From assembly GCA_947359465.1 (NCBI GenBank), contig OX375883.1:94376293-94440292 (forward strand): DNA of 64,000 nt. The letters are read 5' to 3'. This document shows, in pieces, positions 1 to 10,100 of this stretch (its first letter is position 1; each line of letters begins with the position of its first letter). Both the position numbers and the translations under genes were made by a program. The stretch is from Metellina segmentata. Its lineage: Eukaryota; Arthropoda; Arachnida; Araneae; Tetragnathidae. The notes under the pieces were generated by a model, which saw nothing but the letters and a program-made list of their open reading frames with translations, was not told the origin of the DNA and did no database searches.

Positions 1-158
1 TGGAATATCATACTTTGAAAACAATACCTTCTGCTAGGACACATATCTTCATTGACGCGAGCGAAGCGAGCATAGATTCGCGCAGCGAACCAATGAGGAT
101 TGCGAAGCAATCCTCCAGGGGTTGGCGAGCTTCAGCGAGCAGGGGGCTGGCCCCCTAG
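1..158 (+). mobile_element. Helitron 3' end
   Basis: The stretch contains several short palindromic modules: GCGAGCGAAGCGAGC near 57-71, AGGATTGCGAAGCAATCCT near 96-114, and a terminal hairpin GGGGGCTGGCCCCC followed directly by TAG and then T. A GC-rich hairpin just before CTAG with a T after it is the classic Helitron 3' terminus. The 5' part lies left of the window. No coding sequence is seen. Confidence 0.75.
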
Positions 159-159
159 T

Positions 160-555
160 AAATATATATTAAGGGCGGGCTGCCAACTGCGTACTTCATA
201 AAAAAAGCGCCCACCCCGTGCATTTTTTTTACACAAAAAATGTCCAAAACTATAATTTAAACAATTTTAAATAAATCCATTCAACAACGCGCTGGAGAAA
301 AGTCATAAACCTTTCTGATAAAACCTTTGTAAGACGTTTTTTTATGTTTGTGGATATTGAGGCATGTGTGTGTGGAGATGTACGATGGAAATGACTGCGG
401 TAATTGTTATATTTCAATTAAATGATCTGCTGTAATTTTCAATGTCGTCGAAGGGTCGCCCAACTTTCTTGAGTACATGCAGAGTGTTGACAATGTACGA
501 AAACCTTCATGTCCTATAATTTTTTCTTTACACTAATTTTTGCGCCCCACCCTCG
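160..555. other. Non-coding, nothing recognised
   Basis: Unique-looking AT-rich sequence between the Helitron end and the satellite array. No open frame, RNA gene or terminal repeat is visible. Confidence 0.5.
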
Positions 556-1588
556 AAATCGGCTGCCCAGAGCAAATGCCAAGTTTGCACTCCTCTAGAT
601 CTGAGCCTGCATCTATTGACAGGAAATGAAATTAGTCCAAATTTGCTTTAACGGTACTTTTCAATGTTACTTTTGAAGTTAAAATGTTAATAATGTTCCT
701 TGAAGATGAGTGTAGGGGGCTAAATATGGCTTTCGCCCCTTCTCATCAGTGACAGGAGGGACCAAATACCCACTTCCCCCCTGTTGGCACGTGTATGTTT
801 GCCCTCCTCGTGATATGGCCCTGCATCTATTGACAGGAAATGAAATTAGTCCACATTTGCTTTAACGATACTTTTTAATGTTACTTTTGAAGATAAAATT
901 TTAATAATGTTCCCCGATAGTGTGTATGTGTGTGTGGAGGGGCGAAATATGGCTTTCGCTCCTTCTCCTCAGTGACAGGAGTGACCAAATACCCCCTGCC
1001 AATCTGTTGGTAAAAGCCTGTTTGCCCTCCTCCTGATCTGGGCCTCCATGTATTGACAGGAAATGAAATTAGTCCAAATTTGCTTTAACGGTACTTTTTA
1101 ATGTTACTTTCGAAATTAAAATTTTAATAATGTTCCCTGACAGTGTGCATGTAGAGGGGCGAAATATGGCTTTCGCCCCTTCTCATCAGTGACAGGAGGG
1201 ACCAAATACCCCCTGACCCTCTGTTGGCAAGTGCCTATTTGCCCTCCTCTAGATCTGAGCCTGCATCTATTGACAGGAAATGAAATTAGTCCAAATTTGC
1301 TTTAATGGTACTTTTTAATGTTACTTTTGAAGATAAAATTTTAATAATGTTCCCTGATAGTCTGATAGTATGTGTGTGTGGAGGGGCGAAATATGGCTTT
1401 CGCCCCTTCTCCTCAGTGACAGAAGTGACCAAATACCCCCTGCCACTCTGTTGGCAAATGCCTGTTTGCCCTCCTCCTGATCTGGGCCTGCATGTATTAA
1501 CAGGAAATGAAATTAGTCCAAATTTGCTTTAACGGTACTTTTTAATGTTACCTTTGAAGTTAAAATTTTAATAATGTTCCCTGATAGT

Positions 1589-2889
1589 CAGTGCTGCAGT
1601 CGTAAAAAAAAACAGAGGGTATACCATGGGAAGGCGACAGGCCCGCCGTAAACTCCTCCGTGCGCCCATGGAGTATACTCAAAGGACCAGGGAATATGTT
1701 CGAATTAATCCAAGTTCAAATTATCGAGAGAAAAAATGCCTATATTAATTTTATATTACAGGAAAGGAACTGTGGAACTTGGAAGAAACTTCGACCTAAG
1801 CAGAAATGTGTGTTCACAAGGTTCGAGTTATTGGGAGTTTACTGTGTTTATGCAAAGTTATTGGGAGTTTACTGTGTTTATGCAAAGCAAAATGTGCACA
1901 CTAGCATTGAGTGATATTCAAATTTGAAAACATCACTATATTAATATTTAACTATGTAAAATAATTACAGAAAATGTTAAGAGAAAAATATTTAAACACA
2001 TAAAAAGTAGGATGTAATTTTGTTTTTTATAAACAAATAAACAAACAAAATAACAATTATAAAAAAAAATTATAAAATTTTTTATACATAAATTCTATAG
2101 GTTGTTTTTTATAAACACATTTTAAGGTCTACCTCTATTAATTCCATTGAAATATTTTCCAAACTGCTTGACATGAGAAATCTGTCTCTGTGTCTTTTTG
2201 AAGCGCATACTCTTGATCTGTTGTCTACTGAACAGCACTGGTTGGCTAACCCAGAATTTACAAATTTTTTTTCCGGTTGAAAGTGTTCTATAGGTGGTTC
2301 ATTTGCATTAATAAGCATCTGGAGATGTTTGAAATCAATAAATATGATATCAAATATGTTACATTCGTTATTCATTAAACTAAACCCGCGCTCACACTCG
2401 GCCGTGGAACATGGTAACATTTCAATTGTTCTTAAAAGAGGGTTTAAATTTTCTGGAACAATTGGACGTTTTTATTGGTTCCTCAAACACTGAATAGTGC
2501 ACATTTCATCTATACCAAAAAAAGTTGACAGATCCTTTTCTTCATGGCAAATATCCCTATTATTTATATTTTCTGGATCAAGCATGGATATATCCTTCAA
2601 AAGTTGATAATTTTCTTCATTAACATCAGAGCAAAGTCTGGATTTCATTCTGTCGACACTACTTTGAATGAATTGCTTTTTATTACTAGGTACGGTTTTG
2701 GAATTATGTACCAAGGTGATATTTTGAAATATAAACTTTTCTTTTGCTTCTATAGCTATCTGCGTTTCACGCGATGTTTCATAGGAAAAGCAAAGTGATG
2801 TACGTAGTTTTTATGAAAAAGCAGAGGGTATACGGAATTTTCTGGGAAAACCAGAGGGTATACGGCGTACACCCTCCACTACAGCCCTG
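1589..2889 (-). mobile_element. hAT transposon, degenerate, inserted in the satellite
   Basis: It is flanked by a perfect 8-bp target duplication CTGATAGT (1581-1588 and 2890-2897), the hAT hallmark. The right end reads inward as CAGGGCTGTAGTGGAGGGTG and the left end as CAGTGCTGCAG. Minus-strand remnants of the transposase lie at 2472-2714 and 2109-2420. The second has the hAT C-terminal dimerisation signature (STAECERGFSLMNN). Frames are broken between the two pieces and the N-terminal half is missing, so it cannot be autonomous. A sister copy lies at 62,441-63,518. Confidence 0.92.
1827..1887 (+). repeat. Perfect 30-bp tandem duplication inside the hAT copy
   Basis: A 30-bp unit containing TTGGGAGTTTACTGTG begins at 1831 and again at 1861 and is exactly repeated. 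The sister hAT copy at 62.4 kb is not visibly duplicated there, so this arose after the copies separated. Confidence 0.9.
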
Positions 2890-3819
2890 CTGATAGTGTG
2901 TGTGTGGAGGGGCAAAATATGGCTTTCGCCCCTTCTCCTCAGTGACAGGAGGGACCAAATACCTGCTGCCCCTCTGTTGGCAAGTGCCTGTTTGCCCTCC
3001 TCTAGATCTGGACCTGCATCTTTTGACAGGAAATGAAATTAGTCCAAATTTACTTTAACGGTACTTTTTAATGTTACTTTTGAAGTTAAAATTTTAATAA
3101 TGTTCCCTGATAGTGTGTGTGTGGACGGGCGAAATATGGCTTTCGCCCCTTCTCCTCAGTGACAGGAGGGACCAAATACCTGCTGCCCCTCTGTTGGCAA
3201 GTGCCTGTTTGCCCTCCTCTAGATCTGGACCTGCATCTTTTGACAGGAAATGAAATTAGTCCAAATTTACTTTAACGGTACTTTTTAATGTTACTTTTGA
3301 AGTTAAAATTTTAATAATGTTCCCTGATAGTGTGTGTGTGGACGGGCGAAATATGGCTTTCGCCCCTTCTCCTCAGTGACAGGAGGGACCAAATACCTGC
3401 TGCCCCTCTGTTGGCAAGTGCCTGTTTGCCCTCCTCTAGATCTGGACCTGCATCTTTTGACAGGAAATGAAATTAGTCCAAATTTGTTTTAACGGTACTT
3501 TTGGAGTTAAAATGTTAATAATGTTCCCCGATAGTGTGTGTGTGTGGAGGGGCGAAATATGGTTTTCGCCCCTTCTCCTGAGTGACAGGAGGGACCAAAT
3601 ACCCCCTACCCACCTGTTGGCAAGTGCCTGTTTGCCCTCCTCCTGATCTGGACCTGCATCTATTGACAGGAAATGAAATTTGCTTTAACGGTACTGTTTA
3701 ATATTACTTTTGAAGTTAAAATGTGAATAATGTTCCCTGATATTGTGGGCGTGGAGGGGCGAAATATAGCTTTCGCCCCCCCCTGTTGGCACGTGCCTGA
3801 CCCCGGAGGCTTTCGATAG

Positions 3820-5400
3820 GTTAGGAGGGAAACGGGCCGAGTTTAGGTCTCGCATTCCTAGCGGTAATATCGGAGGTGAACAGGATCAGTTCAGGGAAGA
3901 GCAGACCGAGGATAGGTCTGGAAATTTCGAGGGTAGGATTCGAGACTTTTGCTCTGGACAGGGACACATGGATAGCGAAATACTTCCCGGTAATACGAGT
4001 GGGGAAACGATTTTGGTTTCCAATGCAGCACAGGCAGACGAAACTAAGGTGGTTACCAAGGATTCTGGGAATGAAAGAAATTCCATGGAAAACGGAAACG
4101 GTGATCAGGCCCTGATTTATCATTAGGCCCGTGAGGCACGGGCCTAGGGCCCCCATAATTTAGAGGGCCCCTAAGTTTCAAAAGTATCTAAAAAAGTTTT
4201 TAAGTAGTTAAATAAATTATTGGGTATTTACGTAAATGTCCGTTGACCGTTTCCCCCACTATCACATTCTTGTAATTACATTAATCATCTAACTATAATT
4301 TTTTTGATTTTCTTCTGCTTTATTTTGTTTTGCCAAGAGTGATAAGTGATGTCACGATTTTCTCAAACTTTTTGGTGACATCTGTGAAACGGTCAAAAAC
4401 GTTAGTACCAATTATTGTTATAAAATTAGTTTTTGTGATGAACAAATGACATGGGGGGCCTTCCTGCGTGTTGTGCCTACTATACCAAATTTTCTAAATC
4501 GGGCCCTGACGGTGATATGAAAACAGGAGCAGAAAATGTTTCGATTTCGGACCAGTTTCGGCGAGATCAGGAAACTTATGACTCATTGGGGAAGAATGGA
4601 CGAACGATCGGTAGAAAAAGGGGAAATTATTACATTGTGGATAGTTATTTGTTTCACAGGGACAAAAATGTTTAGTGAAAACGGTAGGTCAACTGGTATT
4701 ACCCAAGGTTAAACGAAAAATTTGGTACGATAAGAATACCGTAAAACGAGAATTTAGAGAGATCTAGTACTTGTATTGGCAACTTCTAGATCGAATAAAT
4801 CGTCAGTACAGTGGATAGGTCCTGGAACAATCCCTTAGCAAAATTTCTGAAACAAATTATATGGTAGAGAGGCCTGGTAAAAGAGAAAGATCGCAGTTTA
4901 CCGCATCAATATCTTAAACCGTATTATAAAAGACCTGAACATGTTAATTTCGAAGGAAAGTCATGAATCCCTTGTTCAGGAAATCCGAGATAATCAGTTA
5001 AACAAAACCCTTAAGGATTGTCAAGCCAATTATGCGAATTGTTAAACCACTTTTCTAAATGTTTATCAAATGATCCCGGTTTAACTGATCTAGTCGAATA
5101 CGAAATCGAACTTATTAACAATAAACCCATTAGATCAAAACCATATCGTATGTCACATAGACAAAATGAAATTTTGAAGACATAAATTAAACGAATGTTA
5201 AAATGAGGTATTATTGAAGTAGGAGAATCAGACTACACGTCGTCTATGATTTTAGTTGAACTACCTGGCAAGGATCCTAGACCTTGTGTCGATTGTCGTA
5301 AGCTAAATGAAATAATTAGAACGGAATAGCCCAAAATTTCAAAGTATTATGAAACCAATGTCTACGATATACACTCTATAACAAAAACAAAATCGATGCA
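3820..5400 (+). mobile_element. Decayed Ty3/gypsy retrotransposon (pol fragments)
   Basis: Plus-strand translation gives recognisable pol pieces with many stops and frameshifts. Around 4,530-4,720 lies a segment like the integrase zinc-binding/linker region (GNYYIVDSYLF, QLVLPKVKRK). Around 4,720-4,940 lies an integrase C-terminal-like stretch. Around 5,090-5,330 lies the start of reverse transcriptase (KPYRMSHRQNEIL, ESDYTSSMILVELPG, CVDCRKLNE). The integrase core appears deleted. The integrase-like pieces come before the RT, unlike the usual Ty3/gypsy order. No LTRs are identified. A 403-bp hAT-type element interrupts it at 4,106. Confidence 0.72.
4106..4508 (-). mobile_element. Small hAT-type non-autonomous element, copy A
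   Basis: Ends are CAGGCCCTGATTTA and, inverted, CAGGGCCCGATTTA. The perfect 8-bp target duplication ACGGTGAT lies at 4098-4105 and 4509-4516. A GGCCCGTGAGGCACGGGCC hairpin lies near its left end. It has no coding capacity and sits within the gypsy remnant. It is the same family as 5,511-5,785 in the opposite orientation. Confidence 0.9.
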
Positions 5401-6195
5401 AAGAAAGTGCAGAATTACAGTGGTGCCGGAATCGATCAACTTGTAACGGCGCTGACTAGGGATGTATAGCTTATAGTGACGAGTCTCGTTTCCAACTGTG
5501 TCCTGACGACCAGGGCCCGATTTAGAAAATTTGGTATAGTAGGCACAACACGCAGGAAGGGGGCCCCCATGTTATCCGTTCATCACAAAAACTAATTTTA
5601 AAACAATAATTGGTACTTACGTATTTGACTGTTGACCGTTTCAAAAATTGTTGAAAAAACATTCCAGAAAATATGAAAAGTTATTTTTGTTTAAAATTTT
5701 TAGATACTTTTGAAACTTTGGGGCCCTTTAAATTATGGGGGCCCTAGGCCCGTGCCTCACGGGCCTAATGGTAAATCAGGGCCTGCTGACGACAACCGCA
5801 GACATGTAGAACAGCGTGGGGATTTTGCCCTTAGTTATCGCACGCCACACATGTCCACAACAGGGCGTTATGGTTTGGGGCGCCATCTCCTTTGATAGCC
5901 ATTTTTGACACACTTTACAGCACAGCGGTACGTAGACGATTATGAATTGTCTTCAAGCTTTCCAACACTTCCTTTGCCAGCTAGGTCTCATGATCTCTCT
6001 CCCATACAGAACATTTGGGACGTTGTGGGAAGACGATTGCAACCATTTAGCCCGACAGTTGGAGACAATTTGGTAAGAAATTCCGCAGGACACCATCCGG
6101 GAACTTTTTGAGTCTATGCCAAGCCGGGTGACAGCCTGCATCAAGGCCAGAGGTGTGAACCAACGCCTCACTGACTTCCTCCTTTTGTAACTGTC
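5400..6195 (+). mobile_element. Tc1/mariner-like transposase remnant
   Basis: The plus strand encodes, with frameshifts and stops, C-terminal parts of a Tc1-type DDE transposase: the first catalytic Asp context SDESRFQLCP near 5,475-5,510, TTGRYGLG near 5,860, and the third-acid context ARSHDLSPIQNIWDVVGRRL near 5,975-6,045 (Gln where Glu is usual). The second motif is not clear. A 275-bp hAT-type element splits the frame just after the first Asp motif. Inactive. Confidence 0.85.
5511..5785 (+). mobile_element. Small hAT-type non-autonomous element, copy B
   Basis: It begins CAGGGCCCGATTTAG and ends in the inverse of CAGGCCCTGATTTA, flanked by the perfect 8-bp target duplication CTGACGAC (5503-5510 and 5786-5793). 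It is homologous to the 4,106-4,508 element but inverted relative to it and 128 bp shorter inside. It lies within the Tc1-like transposase. Confidence 0.92.
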
Positions 6196-6274
6196 AAACT
6201 CTGAATTTTTTTTACCCATGACCGTATATAATTGGAATTTAATCCATATATTGTGCAATGGTCATTTGTTAAGA

Positions 6275-6405
6275 AGCACCCAATGGGTGGCCATCATTGC
6301 TCTTAACATGGGACAGCCCAATTTATATCCATGCCCTGACCCCGAAACCTTCCGATCCAGAGACCAACACCTTAACCACTAGACCGGTTGGTCGGCTCAA
6401 ACTCT
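6275..6405 (-). repeat. tRNA-derived SINE, short copy
   Basis: On the minus strand it reads ACCGGTCTAGTGGTTAAGGT (tRNA-like A-box region) followed after a spacer by a degenerate B-box region. The same head occurs at 31,050. It has a SINE-type body rather than a complete tRNA fold, so it is not called a tRNA gene. Confidence 0.65.
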
Positions 6406-6524
6406 GAAATAAATCACTAAATTGTTCTGAAATTTGTTTGTTTTTCTTTGTATGTTCTTCACCATCAACCAATTTTTATCACAATCGGACAACTCCTTCT
6501 TGGTGAATCGATTTTTATGTTACA

Positions 6525-6790
6525 GAGAGTACTAGAGCAACACAACTGGATATTGACGACGGTCCGGGAATGATTCGAGGACAACACCACATAATTGAAC
6601 CACGGTCAGATGACGAGGCAACACCTGAGCTGGCACCCCACTTTTCAAACTTCCACACCAACATAACGTGAGGTCTTTCAACCACGGCAGATTTAAGGTA
6701 CACCAGCGGCCTCTACACCTTACGCTCACAAATATCCATGCACTGACGCGGATTCGAACCAGAAACCTTCCGATCTAGAGGCGTAAAGAC
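6525..6790 (-). repeat. tRNA-derived SINE
   Basis: On the minus strand a tRNA-like head (B-box-like GGTTCGAATCCGCG near 6,750) is followed by the same body as the copies at 23.2, 31.0 and 40.2 kb. The body includes the plus-strand words GAACCACGGTCAGATG and CACCTGAGCTGGCACCCCAC. The open frames across it are shadows. Confidence 0.75.
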
Positions 6791-6921
6791 AGCAAGAGTG
6801 ATATAGTTTGATGACTGTTACAAAGTGTTGTTTAAGAAAAGGAAGCAGTTTCTACATGGGCAACTCATACCTCAGAAAGGCTTTACAAGTTGTTGCATAA
6901 GAGGTGTTCGTAAACACAAGT

Positions 6922-6927
6922 TTTATT
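6922..6927 (-). terminator. Candidate COX18 polyadenylation signal
   Basis: Minus-strand AATAAA about 48 nt beyond the COX18 stop codon. Cleavage would fall near 6,900. The position and hexamer are as expected but unproven. Confidence 0.55.
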
Positions 6928-6974
6928 GTACAAAGTTTCATAATTCTTCAAGTAAAAATAAAAAGTTTCACAAG

Positions 6975-7142
6975 TTATTTATTAAATTTATTTTTAAAAT
7001 TTGCTGCAATGTCTTTGAATGGCGTTAAACTTTCTTTTGCAGTGGCAGGAATCCTCACTGCTCTTCTGACTTTTGGGGACATTAGTAGGAAGTTCTGTAA
7101 GAGGCCATATGTACTGGAGCAAAGCCAGTAAAAGGTCACAGA
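6975..7142 (-). CDS. COX18: COX18 coding exon 5, with stop
   Basis: Encodes residues 284-338 and TAA: SVTFYWLCSSTYGLLQNFLL, then a basic matrix tail with RIPATAKE. Acceptor TTTCTTTATTTCAG. Confidence 0.92.
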   Translation of the reverse strand, partial: SVTFYWLCSSTYGLLQNFLLMSPKVRRAVRIPATAKESLTPFKDIAANFKNKFNK

Positions 7143-10100
7143 CTGAAATAAAGAAAATTCAAATAAAAAACAGTAAATAACAGAAATAATTTTGTCCTAC
7201 AGAATACAATGCAGTTGAATCAGTAATGAGAGCAAAACACTAAAGCATAAACAGAATTTTTCTCAATAATATAGCTAAACTATATGTTATCACCTCTGAA
7301 TAAGTTATGAATTTTCTCCAGTCCTGTCAAGCACTCATCTACAGCTATGTAATAAAACCCTCATTTACCTCACTATGTAATACTACAGCTATGTAATAAA
7401 ACCCTCATTTACTCAATATGAATTCAAATGCTACTTCAGAAAATTGACACGAAAGGTCTTTAAACATGCAGTTTGTGTCTGATGGCAAACAAAATTAAAT
7501 CGAAAATGAGGACTCTGATCCTAATTATTCATTGAATTTGTTTGAAATCATAAATAATAGCGGATGCATTATTCAAAGTGACCAATATAGATAACAACCT
7601 TGCAATATATTCAATACAGGTGTTCGTTTCAGTCAAAGTTAGACAAGTATTCGGACATTATAATACATGCTAATTAAGTCTCAAAGAATATTCAAATAAA
7701 GCTTAAAAGAGGTAAAGTTACCTTCTTGTATTATTTAAGTTATTTTTTTAGTGCTTCCATTAATTTATATTATTACATGAATAACATCCTAATTAAAAAT
7801 TTGCATGATTGTTGCAGATGCAAATTGAGTACATTCTATGGTTACTAAGCTTCAGTAGTCAAAACTTATTGCTTCTTGAATGACATCTTACTATGGTTAT
7901 AACAGTATTATGAAACATGCAGCACAGTACTGTAGCCAGGGGAGAACCACCCTTCTAAAAGTTTTAGTTTTTGAGTTATCTTTAAGAATGAAATACCATA
8001 AACCCTCGACATATACTACCCTACAATGATGGAACGGACACCAGCAGATATGCATAACCTCCGACTACTTGTTTGAGGGTGTTTTTTGTGGTAGGACCTA
8101 TGACCTTTACATGTTGCTCCTGGTAAATTGAACAATGGCATCTACATGAACATATTGGACAATCAGGTTCTTCCTACGCTCAGGCAATTTTATGGAATGG
8201 ACGAATGTTACTTCTGGGACGCCAACTTTCCATGTTATGTTGCAGCCTCTGTCAAGCAGTGGTATCAAGATATGGATATAAAACGTCTTCCCTGGCCAGC
8301 TCAGAGTCCCGACCTAAACCCCATAGAACATTTGTGGGACGAGTTAGAGCGACTCGTACGCATCAGGGAACCACGACCGAAATCTACGGCTGAGCTGGCG
8401 ACATTCTTGCAGCAGGAATGGACACAAATACCCATAGCTGTGTATCAAAACCTTGTTGAAAGTATGGCCAGAAGGGTTGCTAGTGTAATTGGAGCACGTG
8501 GGGGACCATCCCCTTATTAAAGCATGTATTCTTTCCCTTATACCATGACATCTTGCTGCCTGGTCCATTGTTGTAGGGTAGCGTATAGTGCTCCTTGAGG
8601 ATAAGAAAAAGCGTGATATATCATAAACATTTTGCACTTCTATAGCACAAGAGGACTAAAACAGAAATAGCAAGTGGTTTGTGGACAGCTTTTCAAGGTA
8701 AGTATGGAAAATACAGGGTATATTTTATGTGATGGCACCATTTTGTTTTTGAATAACTTTTAAATAAAAATTTTATAGATTTTTTGTACAGAATATTTAT
8801 GCAAAGAATAACAATATATGCAATATGGCATAGGTGAAATAATTGCTTCTAGTCGTGGTTGCAAATATGGAATCTTGTAAACATGTGAGTGATTCAATTT
8901 TGTAGTGCTTCATTTCGAAGTCAGTTCTTCACAAATAGAACAGCCATGATTGAGGATCAGAAAATTCAAGGATAATTTATGAACGACATCTCATAGAGCA
9001 AACGTTTGGTATGCAATTTGGAGTGAAATACCTGTATTGGATCATCCCCCCCAAGAGGATGCCGATGAAAATGTAGTTGCTGCCAAATGTGAATGATTCT
9101 GTGCAATGTTGCAAAATTTCTTTCTGTTTGAAATTAGTCGATCTAAAGCTTACCACACATGTGGTTTCTACAAGATGAAAAATCATATCATACATCTTGA
9201 GCAATCATGTGGATGCATCTCCTGGTCTATTGGTCCCCTCATTTCCTTGATTTGACTGCTCAGCTATTTTTCTCAATAGGGCTACATGAGTTTACATGAA
9301 CAAGGTGACAACAATTCAAAAGCTTAAGGAAAACATATGCAAATATTTTAAAGAAATCACTCCGAAATAGTGTTCAAATATAAAGGAAAATGTGATAAAG
9401 GATATACATATGTGCAACACAGTCAGAAGTGGTCATTGGTGGTTTGTTTTGGGGTTTTATGTTTCAAGGGCCATACTTGGTCAAGCTGCAAACAGAAGAC
9501 ACAACTTCAAGTAAAATATGTGAAAGTGGAAAAGAGAGGGATTGGGGAACATAGTGGGATGAAAGTAGAAGATTGCTTGGTTATTCTGGGAGTAGTGCTT
9601 ACTAAAGACAGTAAACCCCATGGGAAAAGAAAAGATCACTAGGGTACCTTGGGACCATAAAGTCCATACAGGTAAGGGAGACATGCTCTTAATAGCAACG
9701 ATCATTTGGGGTAGAACATCTTAGATAAACAATATCATCATGGTTCCCACACCTTTATACAAAAAAAATTCAAGCACTTTTAAGGACTTTTCAAAACTTA
9801 ACAAAATATTTTTCAAGGATCTAAAATTTTTTATGACTTTGGCATACACAAAAATTGTCAATTAAAAAAGAAAAAATGTGAAAAAAAAAGACAACATTTT
9901 TAAAAACTACTGATAGTAAAAAAAAAAGTAAGGTTATCCTCAATTTTGGTGAAATTTGGATTTTCTACTCACAGAACCTGTGATTTTTTTTTTCAAAGTG
10001 GGCTTCTTGTCTCAATGGCTACTTGCACCCATATTGATTTCGGTCAAACGATAAAATATTGTACAATAAATTCTTTTGGTGGCACGAAGAAGAGTATGGA

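Larger units (their letters stand above)
556..3800 (+). repeat. ~216-bp tandem satellite, nine units, split by a hAT element
   Basis: The marker AGGAAATGAAATT recurs near 621, 835, 1059, 1274, 1501, then 3028, 3244, 3461 and 3667, so the period is about 206-228 bp. Each unit also carries a GGCGAAATATGGCTTTCGCC segment and a short TG-rich run. The array is interrupted once by a 1.3-kb transposon. Units just after the insertion (about 2,900-3,480) are almost identical to each other and share private variants, which suggests recent local amplification. Short open frames in the units are by-products and not genes. Confidence 0.93.

Noticed and set aside
556..3800. Regular repeats with spacers resembling a CRISPR array
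   Set aside because: Units are ~216 bp with no short conserved repeat and unique spacer structure. This is a tandem satellite in a eukaryotic genome.
6525..6790. tRNA gene from A/B-box-like words here and at 23.4, 31.1 and 40.2 kb
   Set aside because: All share a long common non-tRNA body and imperfect boxes without a full cloverleaf; they are SINE copies.
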